The position numbers and the translations under genes were made by a program. Below are positions 16,818 through 26,070 of a stretch of 64,000 nucleotides of DNA, one piece after another. The DNA comes from an uncultured Bacilli bacterium (lineage in GTDB: Bacteria; Bacillota_I; Bacilli_A; RF39; UBA660). The stretch spans positions 68,902 through 132,901 of the forward strand of contig CAKPMX010000003.1 of the NCBI GenBank assembly GCA_934168205.1, read 5' to 3'. The first letter of the stretch is position 1. The number at the start of each line of letters is the position of its first letter. The notes beneath the pieces are model-generated. The model was given only the letters and a program-made list of their open reading frames with translations, was not told where the DNA came from and searched no databases.

Positions 16818-19052
16818 CTATCCAATTGTATAGTAATTAAATTGACTAGTATTTCTCCAATCATATTGTGCCCATAGGTCTGTTGCTGGACTACCTGGGT
16901 CCATCATTACGACACTACCATTTGATATACCATCTATTGCTACCCAGTGTTGACCTGTATTACCTTTTACTTCAGCAACTACATAGTTATTTTTATTACT
17001 AAGTAGTTCTTGTAATTTACTTAATTTTGCTTCTTTTGATAAACCTTCTACTACTACTCTTCCCATGTATTTAAATGATGGTACTATACTTGTAACTGTT
17101 CCCCAGTTTAAAGAACCATTACCTGTAAATCCACCAAGTCTGTTTAAAGCTTGAACGAAAGTTCCTGGATTAAAGTCTCCAGTAATTGTAGTTGGTTGAC
17201 CTGATTTTGCTACTAACATAGATATTGATGTTACTAAACAACCAATATTTTTAATTGTTTTTCCAGAAGAACCTATTTGAACACTTGTCCATTCACCTTC
17301 ATATTGTTTCCAGTTTGCATATGGACCAGATGATAGTATAGAGCATGATGTACTACCATTAATATTACAACTGTTTTCCTCTACTTTGTTGGCAGCAGCA
17401 TAGTGTGATATTAATATTTGTTTGTAGTCAAGCCCTGATGCTGCATCACTTTTCCATTTGTTTTGGTTTACACTTGTATATCCAGAATTTATTAGGTAAC
17501 CATTGTTATCTACTAATACTTGTCCCATTACTGAGCTTACGGCAGTTCGTAAATCTGAGTCTTCTGGCAACTTATCTTTTATTGTAACAGACTTGGTATG
17601 TGCTCCTGAGAATATAGTAGCACCGGATTTATCAGCACTTCCAGCTGACACACTTGTTGAACAACCTTGATCTGGATCACAATAAACTTGATCTTCAGTA
17701 CAATTTCTGATTTGTAAAATAGTTTGTCCATTTTCTTCTTCTAGTTTTAAACCAAAGGCACCATTCATTGCTTTTGGTCTAACTAAAGCGTAAGTTCTAG
17801 CGGCAATAGCTTGAACTTTATAGGCTTCAGAATTGTTTCCCGGACCCATTTCGGCATAAACAACTCCAGTAACATACTTCTCAAAATCAACTAGTTCTTC
17901 ACCTGGAATTGGTTTCCCTCTTCCTAAATCACCACAGGTCATTAGTCTTACCTTAATATTAGAAGCATTCGTTTCCTTTGCAATAGTACCTTTACCAGTG
18001 TTGAATCCTTTGATTTTATATGTACAAGTTCCTTGTGCAGCACAAGTTGAACTTGGAGCATATTTATCAACCAGGCTCTCATAGTTTTTGGCATAATTTA
18101 TTACTTCTTCAGCCAATATTTCTCTTTTTCTTTTACTATATTCTGGAAAATAATCAACAAAAATGTCATTAACAAGATTATTTTTAAATGTCTCTTCGTT
18201 ATAAGTATTTCCATCAAACATGCTTTCAGCAATTTCTTTGATTTTGCTTTTTGACATATCGTCATAATCTACTGAAGGATCATAATAATTAATTATATGA
18301 TATACAGCAGCAACTCTAACTGCTTTTACTGTTTTTCCTTCTGATTGCATTTCTAATTTTACATCATTTATTCTTTCATAAAACTCTTTTGCTTCCTTGC
18401 TTGAAGCAGTGTAATCATTGCCATCTGTTTGTTCGCCAGCAGCATCACTGGCACCAAGAGCATCATCCATATCGCCTGCATATGTACCCGAAAACAATGT
18501 AGCCGTTAGTAATAGTAGAAAGAAAAAGGCAAAAATTGGTAACACAATTGGCAAAGCTTTTTTTAGTAAAACTTTACCATATGCAGAAAGTGCACCATCA
18601 TTTTCGCTGGCATTATCTCCTTTGCCCTCTTTTTCCTTTTTATCACCAAGTATTTTGGATTTTGGAAGTGATGTACCAGAACTCTTTTGTTGTTTGCCTG
18701 CAGTATCTGTACCAGCAGAAGTGGCATTACTAGCATCACCAGATGCTAATCTTGCTGCTTGACCGGCTTTATCTCCCATTCCAGATTCATTTACTTTATT
18801 AAGTTTTTTTTGTAGTTTTTTTCCATTAGGCATTTTGTTAATAGTATCTGTTAAACCTTTACCTAACATTTCACTACTCTTGCCACCAGTTAATTTATCG
18901 GCGGCTTTGACAGCTGCTCCAGCTGCCATTGCATATGGATTTTTACTGGCAATAGCTATGTCAGCTGCATTTTTTACATTTTGAGCATTGTTTTTATCAG
19001 CACGTTCTGTGTCACTTGTACTTCCTTTTCTATTGGCTCTATAAGATGACAT
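16818..19052 (-). CDS. Bifunctional cell-wall hydrolase: SpoIID-type plus C39-like peptidase
   Basis: This is a 744-residue protein. Its low-complexity Ala/Gly/Lys-rich cytoplasmic head (1 to about 160) is followed by a membrane segment (166-189). A SpoIID-like lytic transglycosylase domain contains YAEMGPG (catalytic Glu401) and VQAIAARTYAL. The C-terminal papain-like domain resembles peptidase C39_2, with Cys605 (IGCLVTSISML), His702 (GQHWVAI) and Asp718. Gram-positive type IV systems usually carry a two-domain wall hydrolase (CwlT/VirB1 role). Here the glycan-cutting half is of sporulation type. It is next to virB4, as VirB1-like genes often are. Confidence 0.82.
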   Translation of the reverse strand: MSSYRANRKGSTSDTERADKNNAQNVKNAADIAIASKNPYAMAAGAAVKAADKLTGGKSSEMLGKGLTDTINKMPNGKKLQKKLNKVNESGMGDKAGQAARLASGDASNATSAGTDTAGKQQKSSGTSLPKSKILGDKKEKEGKGDNASENDGALSAYGKVLLKKALPIVLPIFAFFFLLLLTATLFSGTYAGDMDDALGASDAAGEQTDGNDYTASSKEAKEFYERINDVKLEMQSEGKTVKAVRVAAVYHIINYYDPSVDYDDMSKSKIKEIAESMFDGNTYNEETFKNNLVNDIFVDYFPEYSKRKREILAEEVINYAKNYESLVDKYAPSSTCAAQGTCTYKIKGFNTGKGTIAKETNASNIKVRLMTCGDLGRGKPIPGEELVDFEKYVTGVVYAEMGPGNNSEAYKVQAIAARTYALVRPKAMNGAFGLKLEEENGQTILQIRNCTEDQVYCDPDQGCSTSVSAGSADKSGATIFSGAHTKSVTIKDKLPEDSDLRTAVSSVMGQVLVDNNGYLINSGYTSVNQNKWKSDAASGLDYKQILISHYAAANKVEENSCNINGSTSCSILSSGPYANWKQYEGEWTSVQIGSSGKTIKNIGCLVTSISMLVAKSGQPTTITGDFNPGTFVQALNRLGGFTGNGSLNWGTVTSIVPSFKYMGRVVVEGLSKEAKLSKLQELLSNKNNYVVAEVKGNTGQHWVAIDGISNGSVVMMDPGSPATDLWAQYDWRNTSQFNYYTIG

Positions 19053-19074
19053 GCTATCACCACCTAACTACTTA

Positions 19075-20865
19075 CTATAGTCCTCCTCCAGTACCGAAAG
19101 AGTCTAATTCTTCTTTTGTTACTGTAACATTTATTCGCATACGTCTATTTCCACAAACGAACAAAGCTTCTCCTTGTGAATATCGTTTTATACTTTCTTT
19201 TTCACTTTCATTTAAATCAATTAATAATGATAAGTCTTCTACTGCTTGTTTTCTTAGACCCATGACTAAGTAATATGATGAGTTATCAAATATTGCTTTT
19301 CCTTGTGTAATAACTGCAGGATCTGAGAAATCACTTGGTTGTTGAGTAATAATTATTGTCCCTGTATTGTACTTACGTGCACGACGTTGTACTTGAGCAA
19401 GGAAATCTGCTCCTAATGTGTTCTTATCTCCTAATAATACGTGTGCTTCATCAACCATTAGGACAGTATCAACATCGTAGTCTAAACATAGACCCCAGGC
19501 ATATTTTAAAACGTTAAAGAATAAAGCATTTTTTACTGTTGTATCACTATTCATTAACTCTTTAATATTAAATACCATGAAGTCACTATCTTTACTTATT
19601 GTTGTGTGTCCATCAAAATAGAATTTTAACTCTTTTGTTATAGGTCTAACTTTTAATTCAAGACGTTCCATAATTTCACGCTCTTGAGTTTGTTCAGTCA
19701 TTGACATTAATCTACCTTTTATCGTGGCATATACATCACTGAATGTTGGATAATCAGCACTAGTATAATGTGAAAAGTCTGTATTAAAATCAATTCCAAA
19801 ACGTTTATATGTATCTTGAACAACTTCACTAAACATTGTTAAGACATCTTCTTGAATTGATGGATCATAGTATTTCATAAATGCTTTTAAGAATTGTAAG
19901 GTTCTTGTTAAAACTGTATAACCAAGACCTTGTTTTATTTCTTCTTCGTCAGCATCTATTACTACTTCCAATGGATTTATTAAACCAAACTCTCCACCTT
20001 TACCAATGTCTACTGTGTCACCACCAAAGGCTTGAGTTATTTCTCTAAATTCATCTTCTGGATCGATTATAACAATTTGACAACCATTACGAATATGTCC
20101 TCTTAGTAATAGTTTTGCTGCTGTTGATTTACCTGAGCCAGATGTACCTAACATAATCATGTTGGCATTATTTCTATTATTTTCTTTTCTTATTTTATAT
20201 AAGAATTGATTGAATAAAATTACTCCACCAGAAAAATCTACTCCTAGTAATGTTGATAATCCTGGATCTTTAATGCTATCAAAGATGAATGGATACATAG
20301 CCGCTATTGTTACTGAAGGTATTGGTGTACCAATACGTTGTTCTATATCTTGTGATGGGAATATTGGTAAAATTGATTTTAATACCTTTTCCTGTTCAAA
20401 ACGTAATGATATAGCACGTAATTCCATAGCATCTAGATAGTTTTTAACATTAACTTTCTTTAGTTCCAATCCTTCTTTTGTAGGAGAAGTAATCATAATA
20501 TGCATTTGAAAGTCGAAAATACGAGCTTGACTCGCAGCTAGCATAGAAACAAAGTATTCCAAACTTTCAGCATCTTGACGATATCTTTCGCGAACTGTTA
20601 AGTCACGTTCATTTTTATATTTTTCTTTTAAGTCAGCAACCTGTTTATTTAACATTTTTGCCATTTGTTGAAATGGTACTGGAATGTGTTTAACTACGAC
20701 TTTAATTCCAGGCATGTTAGTTAAAGATGATAAATAACCTGGCTGAATATATTTTGGATATGATACAACTGTTAAAATTGTTGCATAGTTATCACTGATA
20801 ACAAAGTCACTTGGATTAAAATGTAGTCCTTTTGGTGCTAATTGACTTTTGATTCCGATACTCAT
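19075..20865 (-). CDS. VirB4-type secretion ATPase, main part
   Basis: This 596-residue protein has part of the VirB4/TraC N-terminal region (1 to about 210), then an ATPase domain with Walker A GTSGSGKST (240-248) and Walker B VLMVDEAHVLL. VirB4 is the universal T4SS ATPase that drives pilus or channel assembly. A complete VirB4 is about 780-800 residues. The missing N-terminal part is supplied by the separate gene just upstream, with stop and start sharing one base (TAATG). The last residues (DSFGTGGGL) end abruptly. Confidence 0.9.
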   Translation of the reverse strand: MSIGIKSQLAPKGLHFNPSDFVISDNYATILTVVSYPKYIQPGYLSSLTNMPGIKVVVKHIPVPFQQMAKMLNKQVADLKEKYKNERDLTVRERYRQDAESLEYFVSMLAASQARIFDFQMHIMITSPTKEGLELKKVNVKNYLDAMELRAISLRFEQEKVLKSILPIFPSQDIEQRIGTPIPSVTIAAMYPFIFDSIKDPGLSTLLGVDFSGGVILFNQFLYKIRKENNRNNANMIMLGTSGSGKSTAAKLLLRGHIRNGCQIVIIDPEDEFREITQAFGGDTVDIGKGGEFGLINPLEVVIDADEEEIKQGLGYTVLTRTLQFLKAFMKYYDPSIQEDVLTMFSEVVQDTYKRFGIDFNTDFSHYTSADYPTFSDVYATIKGRLMSMTEQTQEREIMERLELKVRPITKELKFYFDGHTTISKDSDFMVFNIKELMNSDTTVKNALFFNVLKYAWGLCLDYDVDTVLMVDEAHVLLGDKNTLGADFLAQVQRRARKYNTGTIIITQQPSDFSDPAVITQGKAIFDNSSYYLVMGLRKQAVEDLSLLIDLNESEKESIKRYSQGEALFVCGNRRMRINVTVTKEELDSFGTGGGL

Positions 20866-21410
20866 TATGACATCACCGTCCCAAACTCAGTATTTTCTCC
20901 ACCATTTAAGAAATTCTCTAAAATAATTCTTAAATCAGCATTGTTAACTTGAGAAGCATTTAGTCCACAACTAGCAAGTCCATTAATCATTGTTCTGACA
21001 CGTTTTTGTAGTATATCTACATTTTTATCCTTAAATAATAAGTAGTATTCTGTATCAACAATATTATTATTAATAAACATGTTTCCTTTATTGATATCTT
21101 GTAGTATTAATTTTCTAATTGCTGGATTTGGAGCTTCATTATATAAAAGTTGAAGTTGTGCCATATAAACTGAAATATCAACCGGACGGTCAGCAACTAC
21201 TAACCAGAATTCAAAGTCCAACATATTATAAAAGTTTTTTAGACTTATAAGGACATTGTCTTGGGCATTTTGATCAAGAATAAATATATTTCTAGGTGTA
21301 ATTTTAACACCTGTTACTTTTTGATTATTTGAAGTTATAATAAATCCATTTTGAATTCCTTTCACTGGTAACCAGTCTTCTGTATAACCAGATGTTACTT
21401 TTTTAGCCAT
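20865..21410 (-). CDS. Separate VirB4 N-terminal domain protein
   Basis: This 181-residue soluble protein starts MAKKVTSGYTEDWLPVKGI and includes NGFIITSNNQKVTGVKI and FEFWLVVADRPVDI, patterns of the CagE/TrbE/VirB N-terminal domain. It lacks any Walker motif. Together with the following 596-residue ATPase it adds up to one VirB4 length, so the two are best read as a split VirB4. Its start overlaps the PrgI-like gene by 16 bp and its stop overlaps the ATPase start by one base. Such tight coupling suggests stoichiometric synthesis. Confidence 0.72.
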   Translation of the reverse strand: MAKKVTSGYTEDWLPVKGIQNGFIITSNNQKVTGVKITPRNIFILDQNAQDNVLISLKNFYNMLDFEFWLVVADRPVDISVYMAQLQLLYNEAPNPAIRKLILQDINKGNMFINNNIVDTEYYLLFKDKNVDILQKRVRTMINGLASCGLNASQVNNADLRIILENFLNGGENTEFGTVMS

Positions 21411-21706
21411 TCTTTATAGCACCAACCTTTCCATCTATAAGTTTGTCTTGAGGTTATATAATCATACAACTCAATAATAACATTTAAAACATTGTGATAA
21501 TATGGTATTGGCATTACCAATAAGCCACAGATAATTCCTGGTGCCAAGGCAAGTATTGTCCCTGCTGTTGTTGTTATAGGGATAAAAGCAAGTATTGCTA
21601 CTGTTGTTATGACACCAGAAATTAAAATTGCTAAATCACTTTTTCTGAACATACCTAATATCAATTGTCCATTCTTTGTATTAGCCGGTATTAAATATTC
21701 ATTCAC
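21395..21706 (-). CDS. PrgI/VirB3-like inner-membrane protein
   Basis: This 103-residue protein starts at a GTG behind AAAGGAG. It has an N-terminal MNEYLIPANTKN stretch, two hydrophobic segments (about 27-45 and 50-68) and a basic C-terminus with TYRWKGWCYKEWLKK. The size, topology and position directly before virB4 match the PrgI family of Gram-positive conjugation systems, the functional counterpart of VirB3. It probably anchors VirB4 to the membrane. Confidence 0.8.
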   Translation of the reverse strand: MNEYLIPANTKNGQLILGMFRKSDLAILISGVITTVAILAFIPITTTAGTILALAPGIICGLLVMPIPYYHNVLNVIIELYDYITSRQTYRWKGWCYKEWLKK

Positions 21707-21727
21707 TTATATCACACTCCTTTTTAT

Positions 21728-23617
21728 TTATAATCTATCTCCAATCGTTGGGTCAACTCCATTTCTTGTATTAAAATCATCAGCAGTGTTGTCATGATAA
21801 TTTTCTCGAGCTCGTGGCACAGCTCTGTCTTGTCTTCTTGTTGAAGTGTATGGATGTCTTCTTCCCTTTGCTTTTTCACGATATCCTAAAGTTTGACCAA
21901 AACGTTTTTGTTCACTAGCCATATCATTGTATGCAGATTCTGCTGCAGTGGCATAGGCTCTTTGTTCTGCAAGTTTTCGATCAAATTGATCTGCCCTAAC
22001 TTGTTTACTTACAGTATGCCCATTGGCGTCTTGATAATATACTGTGTATGCACCATTGGTTGCTCCAACTTTCTTGGCATCTTCCATTCCTTGCAATATA
22101 CTTGACTGTAATTTCATATCTTTTTTGTAATCTTTTGCTATATTCGGCGTAATTCCTTCTCTTGCAAGTATACTTCTACCACGTCTCATCTGGTTATATG
22201 TCATCTTGTCATCGCCAGTAATCATTTTTGCCGCCAGATCTCTTCCGGAATTGTAAGAATCTGCCAACCCAGGAGCAGCTTTACCTGAATTATATGCATT
22301 AACGTTTGTATCGACAGTATCTCTTACTGCATTAAAGGCATCGCCAAAAGTTCCACCTGCTCTAAGTGTCCCAATGCCAGAAAGGCCCATTGCTAAACCA
22401 ATGCTTCCACCCATGCCTTTTATTCCAAGGGAATTTTCAATAAATTTAGGTGCCATTCTGGCAAAGATAAATATACCAATAACAATAAATATAAATGAAA
22501 GCACGCCAACAAAACCAGTTCCTGTGTTGATAACAATACCATTTTTGACCATATCGCTTACTAGGTATATAACAAAGTACATAATTGCTAATCGTATAAA
22601 CAATTCTAAGTAAGTACTAGTTAAACTCCTAACCCAGCAACTGAAAGCGTCTTCACCCTTTCCTTCTTTAGCAGATATACTCATATGACTAATAATTGGT
22701 ATTGGAGCTATTAAACGAAGTATTGCCAATTTTAGTGCCCTGATAGCAACATCTATTGTATATAGTATTAAAATAACAGAAATAATTAAGGCTACAATTC
22801 CAGCTAATGGACTGTATGAATATCTGTAAAATTTTTCTTTTCCAACAAATGTTTCCAATAAATCTACAAATTTATCCCACAAATTGCTGTCAGCATCTAT
22901 GTCACAAGTATCATTAACTGTAGCTAGCAATTCTAATGTAGATGCTGTTTTATAAAATTTTTTTTGCTCTGAAGTGAATGAACAAAAGTAATAATCTTCA
23001 TTAGTTTCTGGGTCCAAGCCTTCTTCTACATCGTACCCTCCGTCTGGTTCTGGTACAATATTTATTCTATAAAAGCTACGAAGTATTTGTCCAGCAAAGT
23101 CATCTGCCGACTCTGCCAAGGTTTTTCCTTGTTCATCTGCATCATCAGCTGCTTCTGTTGTTCCTAATACTAATTTACCAACGGTGTTATTTGACAAGAT
23201 TCTTTCTTGTAACGAATATAAAGCACCAAATAATATACCATTGTTGTTTACTTGTTGTTCCCATTTATTGCTAGGATTAGGAATATTTATTGGAGTAATT
23301 AAGGCAAGAATGACTAATGAAGTAATAATTCTAGAAATTATTTTTCCAGCACCAGCCTTTTTATCTGTTACTCTTGCTGGATCCATTATTCCTTCTAGTA
23401 TTGTCACGGATAATTTAAAAAGCATAAAAACGCCAATTATTAATTGACATCTATAATAAAAGTCTCTAATTAAAGCATTCGAAAACAATTCAGCTGTTGA
23501 AACATTGAAAAAAACTTGATAAACTCCCTGCAATAAAAGAAAGAAAAGTCTATCAAAAAAAGTTAAAATTGTCCTTATGGCATCCGATACAATGCCAGGA
23601 GTCATGTAATCTGTCAT
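21728..23617 (-). CDS. VirB6/TrbL-like polytopic channel protein
   Basis: This protein of about 629 residues has clusters of membrane segments near 20-115 and 265-400, separated by an extracytoplasmic loop containing acidic stretches and CSFTSEQKKF/NDTCDIDAD. A long hydrophilic C-terminal tail (about 440 onward) is rich in Arg, Ala and Gln. The motif RALKLAILRLIAPIPIIS is typical of Gram-positive VirB6-like proteins. I place the start at the ATG at 23617. It overlaps the upstream stop (ATGA) and lies behind GGGAGGG. An earlier ATG would contain that ribosome site. Confidence 0.8.
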   Translation of the reverse strand: MTDYMTPGIVSDAIRTILTFFDRLFFLLLQGVYQVFFNVSTAELFSNALIRDFYYRCQLIIGVFMLFKLSVTILEGIMDPARVTDKKAGAGKIISRIITSLVILALITPINIPNPSNKWEQQVNNNGILFGALYSLQERILSNNTVGKLVLGTTEAADDADEQGKTLAESADDFAGQILRSFYRINIVPEPDGGYDVEEGLDPETNEDYYFCSFTSEQKKFYKTASTLELLATVNDTCDIDADSNLWDKFVDLLETFVGKEKFYRYSYSPLAGIVALIISVILILYTIDVAIRALKLAILRLIAPIPIISHMSISAKEGKGEDAFSCWVRSLTSTYLELFIRLAIMYFVIYLVSDMVKNGIVINTGTGFVGVLSFIFIVIGIFIFARMAPKFIENSLGIKGMGGSIGLAMGLSGIGTLRAGGTFGDAFNAVRDTVDTNVNAYNSGKAAPGLADSYNSGRDLAAKMITGDDKMTYNQMRRGRSILAREGITPNIAKDYKKDMKLQSSILQGMEDAKKVGATNGAYTVYYQDANGHTVSKQVRADQFDRKLAEQRAYATAAESAYNDMASEQKRFGQTLGYREKAKGRRHPYTSTRRQDRAVPRARENYHDNTADDFNTRNGVDPTIGDRL

Positions 23618-24108
23618 TTTTGCATCCCTCCCCAATTAAAAATACATATATCGCTAGATGTGAAACCAAATATGTCTAAAACAACTTCAATGAGTGTTGG
23701 CAAAACGAACAATAATGCAGCTAGAATTAATCTTGTGATCAAACTACTTTGAGCTTTCTTTAGACTCTCATCATCCGATGTTAAAATTGCTTTAGCAAAG
23801 TCCAAACTACTTAACACTAATACCATTAATGGTCCTAATAGTCTTAAGTAATTTAATATTTTAACAAGAAACCAGGCTACAGAATCTGGATCTTTTTCAG
23901 GATCACCAAGTATTCCTTTACATTCCTTGTTATCCTTTAAACTACTAATTACCGCTACTACTGAATTAGAGTTAATTGAATCACTAATTACGGCCATTTT
24001 CGAATCAAAAGTAATTGGATTAATAGTACTTTTTGCTGAAACATTGAATGAACTAAAGCTTATTAGTCCAATAAATATAAGGAAAAGAATATTTATTCTT
24101 TTTTTCAT
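23614..24108 (-). CDS. VirB2-like membrane protein with signal peptide (copy B)
   Basis: This 164-residue protein has a signal peptide (KKRINILFLIFIGLISFSSFNVSA), a hydrophilic stretch and two or three membrane segments. The core LDFAKAILTSDDESLKKAQ followed by RLILAALLFVLPTLIEVV matches the same region of the gene at 24177. The two are therefore paralogues with the layout of VirB2/TrbC-type pilin subunits of Gram-positive T4SSs. It is joined to virB6 by a 4-bp overlap and has an extended -10 element upstream. The C-terminus ends in SSDICIFNWGG. Confidence 0.7.
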   Translation of the reverse strand: MKKRINILFLIFIGLISFSSFNVSAKSTINPITFDSKMAVISDSINSNSVVAVISSLKDNKECKGILGDPEKDPDSVAWFLVKILNYLRLLGPLMVLVLSSLDFAKAILTSDDESLKKAQSSLITRLILAALLFVLPTLIEVVLDIFGFTSSDICIFNWGGMQK

Positions 24109-24125
24109 AAGATCACTCCATATAC

Positions 24126-24131
24126 ATTATA
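24126..24131 (-). promoter_or_regulatory. Extended -10 promoter for VirB2-like copy B and virB6
   Basis: On the minus strand TGTTATAAT lies 18 bp upstream of the start codon and just after the terminator of copy A. No good -35 is visible. Confidence 0.5.
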
Positions 24132-24154
24132 ACATAATAAGTATATCAAAAGAA

Positions 24155-24183
24155 AAAAAAAATAGCAATTTATTTGCTATTTA
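24155..24183 (-). terminator. Terminator of VirB2-like copy A
   Basis: On the minus strand ATAGCAA pairs with TTGCTAT around a short loop and is followed by nine or more T. It separates copy A from copy B. Confidence 0.75.
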
Positions 24184-24518
24184 TTTACTATATATATACT
24201 ATTCCAGCAAGTTGCCCAAGTTCCAGTAGAACCATCAGTAATACCGATACTTACGATTCCCATAATTAATGAAACTAATTGTGGTACTAAGAATACTACA
24301 ACTGCGTAGATAACTCTTTTTATTAATCTTGATTGAGCAGCTTTTACTTCTTTTTCATCACTTGCGATAACAGCTTTACCTAAATCAAATACTCCAAATA
24401 GTAGTAAAGCTATTGGAATCAAAATACATATATATTTTAAAATACCATTTTTAATAATTTTAATTACAGGTTCTAATCCTTCACAAGCTCCGCCTACATT
24501 TCCTACTTTATTACCCAT
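24177..24518 (-). CDS. VirB2-like pilin subunit candidate (copy A), own transcription unit
   Basis: This 113-residue protein has a short head with one Cys (GGACEGLEP) and a first membrane segment (YICILIPIALLLFGVF). The conserved core LGKAVIASDEKEVKAAQ is followed by a second segment (VVVFLVPQLVSLIMGIVSI) and a tail with another Cys (WATCWNS). The two Cys could form a disulfide outside. It lacks a separate signal peptide, unlike copy B. A near-consensus promoter precedes it and a strong terminator follows, as expected for an abundant structural subunit. Confidence 0.72.
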   Translation of the reverse strand: MGNKVGNVGGACEGLEPVIKIIKNGILKYICILIPIALLLFGVFDLGKAVIASDEKEVKAAQSRLIKRVIYAVVVFLVPQLVSLIMGIVSIGITDGSTGTWATCWNSIYIVNK

Positions 24519-24544
24519 AATAATACCTCTCCTTTGCTACAAAT

Positions 24545-24573
24545 ATAATATCCCATGTACATTTATTTGTCAA
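24545..24573 (-). promoter_or_regulatory. Near-consensus promoter of VirB2-like copy A
   Basis: On the minus strand TTGACA (24568-24573), a 17-bp spacer and TATTAT (24545-24550) lie just after the stop of the CpaE-like gene. Confidence 0.8.
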
Positions 24574-24576
24574 TTA

Positions 24577-25575
24577 TTATTTTCTGAATAAGCCAAATAC
24601 CCTACCTGAATTAGCATCATTATTTGCTGTTTGACTTATTAATCCAGTTCTAACTAAGAAGTCATTAATAGCACCATTTCTTTGTCTTTCATCCAATGGT
24701 GGCATATTATAAGCAACTTGTATATTTGATTCCATTTCGAAATCAGATATATCTTTACTTGATAATAGACTCTTATTTAGAATTACCTTTTTATTTCTTA
24801 CTCTATTGAAAGCACTAGGCTCTCTTCTTATTAACTTATTTAATTTAATAATACTAGGTTCAATTAAATAGAACACTTCATGACATACTTCATCATGTGG
24901 GTATGCATTTAAATCTATTAATATAACTGGAGCCTGACTGTTACTAGCAATTAGATTTTTTAAATCATCTTTACTTACGGAAAGCATGTTTTTTTGATTA
25001 AAAAACATGAAATCACGTTTATCTACTTCAATTGCTAGAACTGATGTATTTAGTGCAGCTTCCAACTCTTTTTTAAGCATATAGATTAATGTTGTAGAAC
25101 CGGCATTATCTGTTATACTTCTAAATCCTATTATCACTGAACTTTTATTTTCTGCAGTAGGAGTTGCTGTAGCAGCTACTTGTAAAGAACGTCCAGCCAT
25201 TTCTTGGATGTGTTCAACATCTTTATATGTATTGGATTTTTGAAGTAAATACTTTATACCATCTATATTATTGGTAAAATTGTATAAACCATATGTTATA
25301 ATTCTAGCTAAAAAAGTAGCAGTACATAACTTAGAATTTTCTGGTATATATAACACTACTTTTTCAGGATCTAATTGTTGTGCTAAAATTTGATAATTAT
25401 CGGGATTATCATACCCTTTAATAGCAGTTACATCAAGAATCATTTTATTGAAGAAAAAGTTCTTAAACATTTCTACTATTTCTCTTGCTTCATAACTACC
25501 AGTAACTGTTTTAATAATGTCAATATCTAATGCTGACAGTGATTGTTGTTGTTCATTTGCTATTATAACGTTCAT
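24577..25575 (-). CDS. CpaE/TadZ-like protein with degenerate P-loop
   Basis: This 332-residue protein has a receiver-like or unknown N-terminal part (1 to about 145) and a ParA/MinD-like second half beginning SSVIIGFRSITDNAGSTTL. In ParA proteins this position is KGGxGKT. Here the Lys residues are gone (NAGSTT), so ATP binding is doubtful. VLAIEVDKRDF and PVILIDLNAYP match the following switch strands. TadZ/CpaE proteins localise Tad pilus machinery to a cell site, and some are naturally ATPase-degenerate. Its place among Tad-type genes supports this call. Confidence 0.65.
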   Translation of the reverse strand: MNVIIANEQQQSLSALDIDIIKTVTGSYEAREIVEMFKNFFFNKMILDVTAIKGYDNPDNYQILAQQLDPEKVVLYIPENSKLCTATFLARIITYGLYNFTNNIDGIKYLLQKSNTYKDVEHIQEMAGRSLQVAATATPTAENKSSVIIGFRSITDNAGSTTLIYMLKKELEAALNTSVLAIEVDKRDFMFFNQKNMLSVSKDDLKNLIASNSQAPVILIDLNAYPHDEVCHEVFYLIEPSIIKLNKLIRREPSAFNRVRNKKVILNKSLLSSKDISDFEMESNIQVAYNMPPLDERQRNGAINDFLVRTGLISQTANNDANSGRVFGLFRK

Positions 25576-25600
25576 CTATATCATCACCCGTTTTCTCAAA

Positions 25601-26050
25601 TTAATTACTTGACGGTACAAATGCTTTTGTTGTACCTGATACTTGGAACATTTTTAGATTTGGCATTATTTTATTAATTATTGGAATATCTATAACTATG
25701 GCTGTTGTTACTTGATAGTAAACTTTTTTCTTTAAGTCAACATTTTCTGTATCAGTTTCTGCTTCCATTCTTTTTATACAGTATGAATCATTGCATTCGT
25801 ATCCTTCAATATTTAAGCTACCGGCGTTATATCCAACAGATTTCATGTAATCTTTAATAACTTGATTACACTTGTTACTTGGGTTACCTGGCTCACAAGC
25901 ACCTTCATATTGTTCTATTGTAGTGATTATTTTATTTTTTACACGAAATGCCTTTGTATAGTTGACATTGAATGCTAAATATCCTGATACTAATACCAAG
26001 AAAACAACAATAATTACCATGTTCATAAGTCCACCAAATGCATCACGCAT
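25601..26050 (-). CDS. TadE-like pseudopilin
   Basis: This 149-residue protein has an N-terminal hydrophobic helix (NMVIIVVFLVLVSGYLAFNVNYTKAF) preceded only by a short head (MRDAFGGL). An extracytoplasmic domain with four Cys follows (GACEP, NKCNQ, YECNDSYC). The plan matches TadE/TadF minor pilins, but the conserved Glu at +5 of type IV pilins is absent. GAGGTGA precedes the ATG. It sits between the short pilin gene and the CpaE-like gene. Confidence 0.62.
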   Translation of the reverse strand: MRDAFGGLMNMVIIVVFLVLVSGYLAFNVNYTKAFRVKNKIITTIEQYEGACEPGNPSNKCNQVIKDYMKSVGYNAGSLNIEGYECNDSYCIKRMEAETDTENVDLKKKVYYQVTTAIVIDIPIINKIMPNLKMFQVSGTTKAFVPSSN

Positions 26051-26070
26051 AACTAATCACCTCTTTTTAT

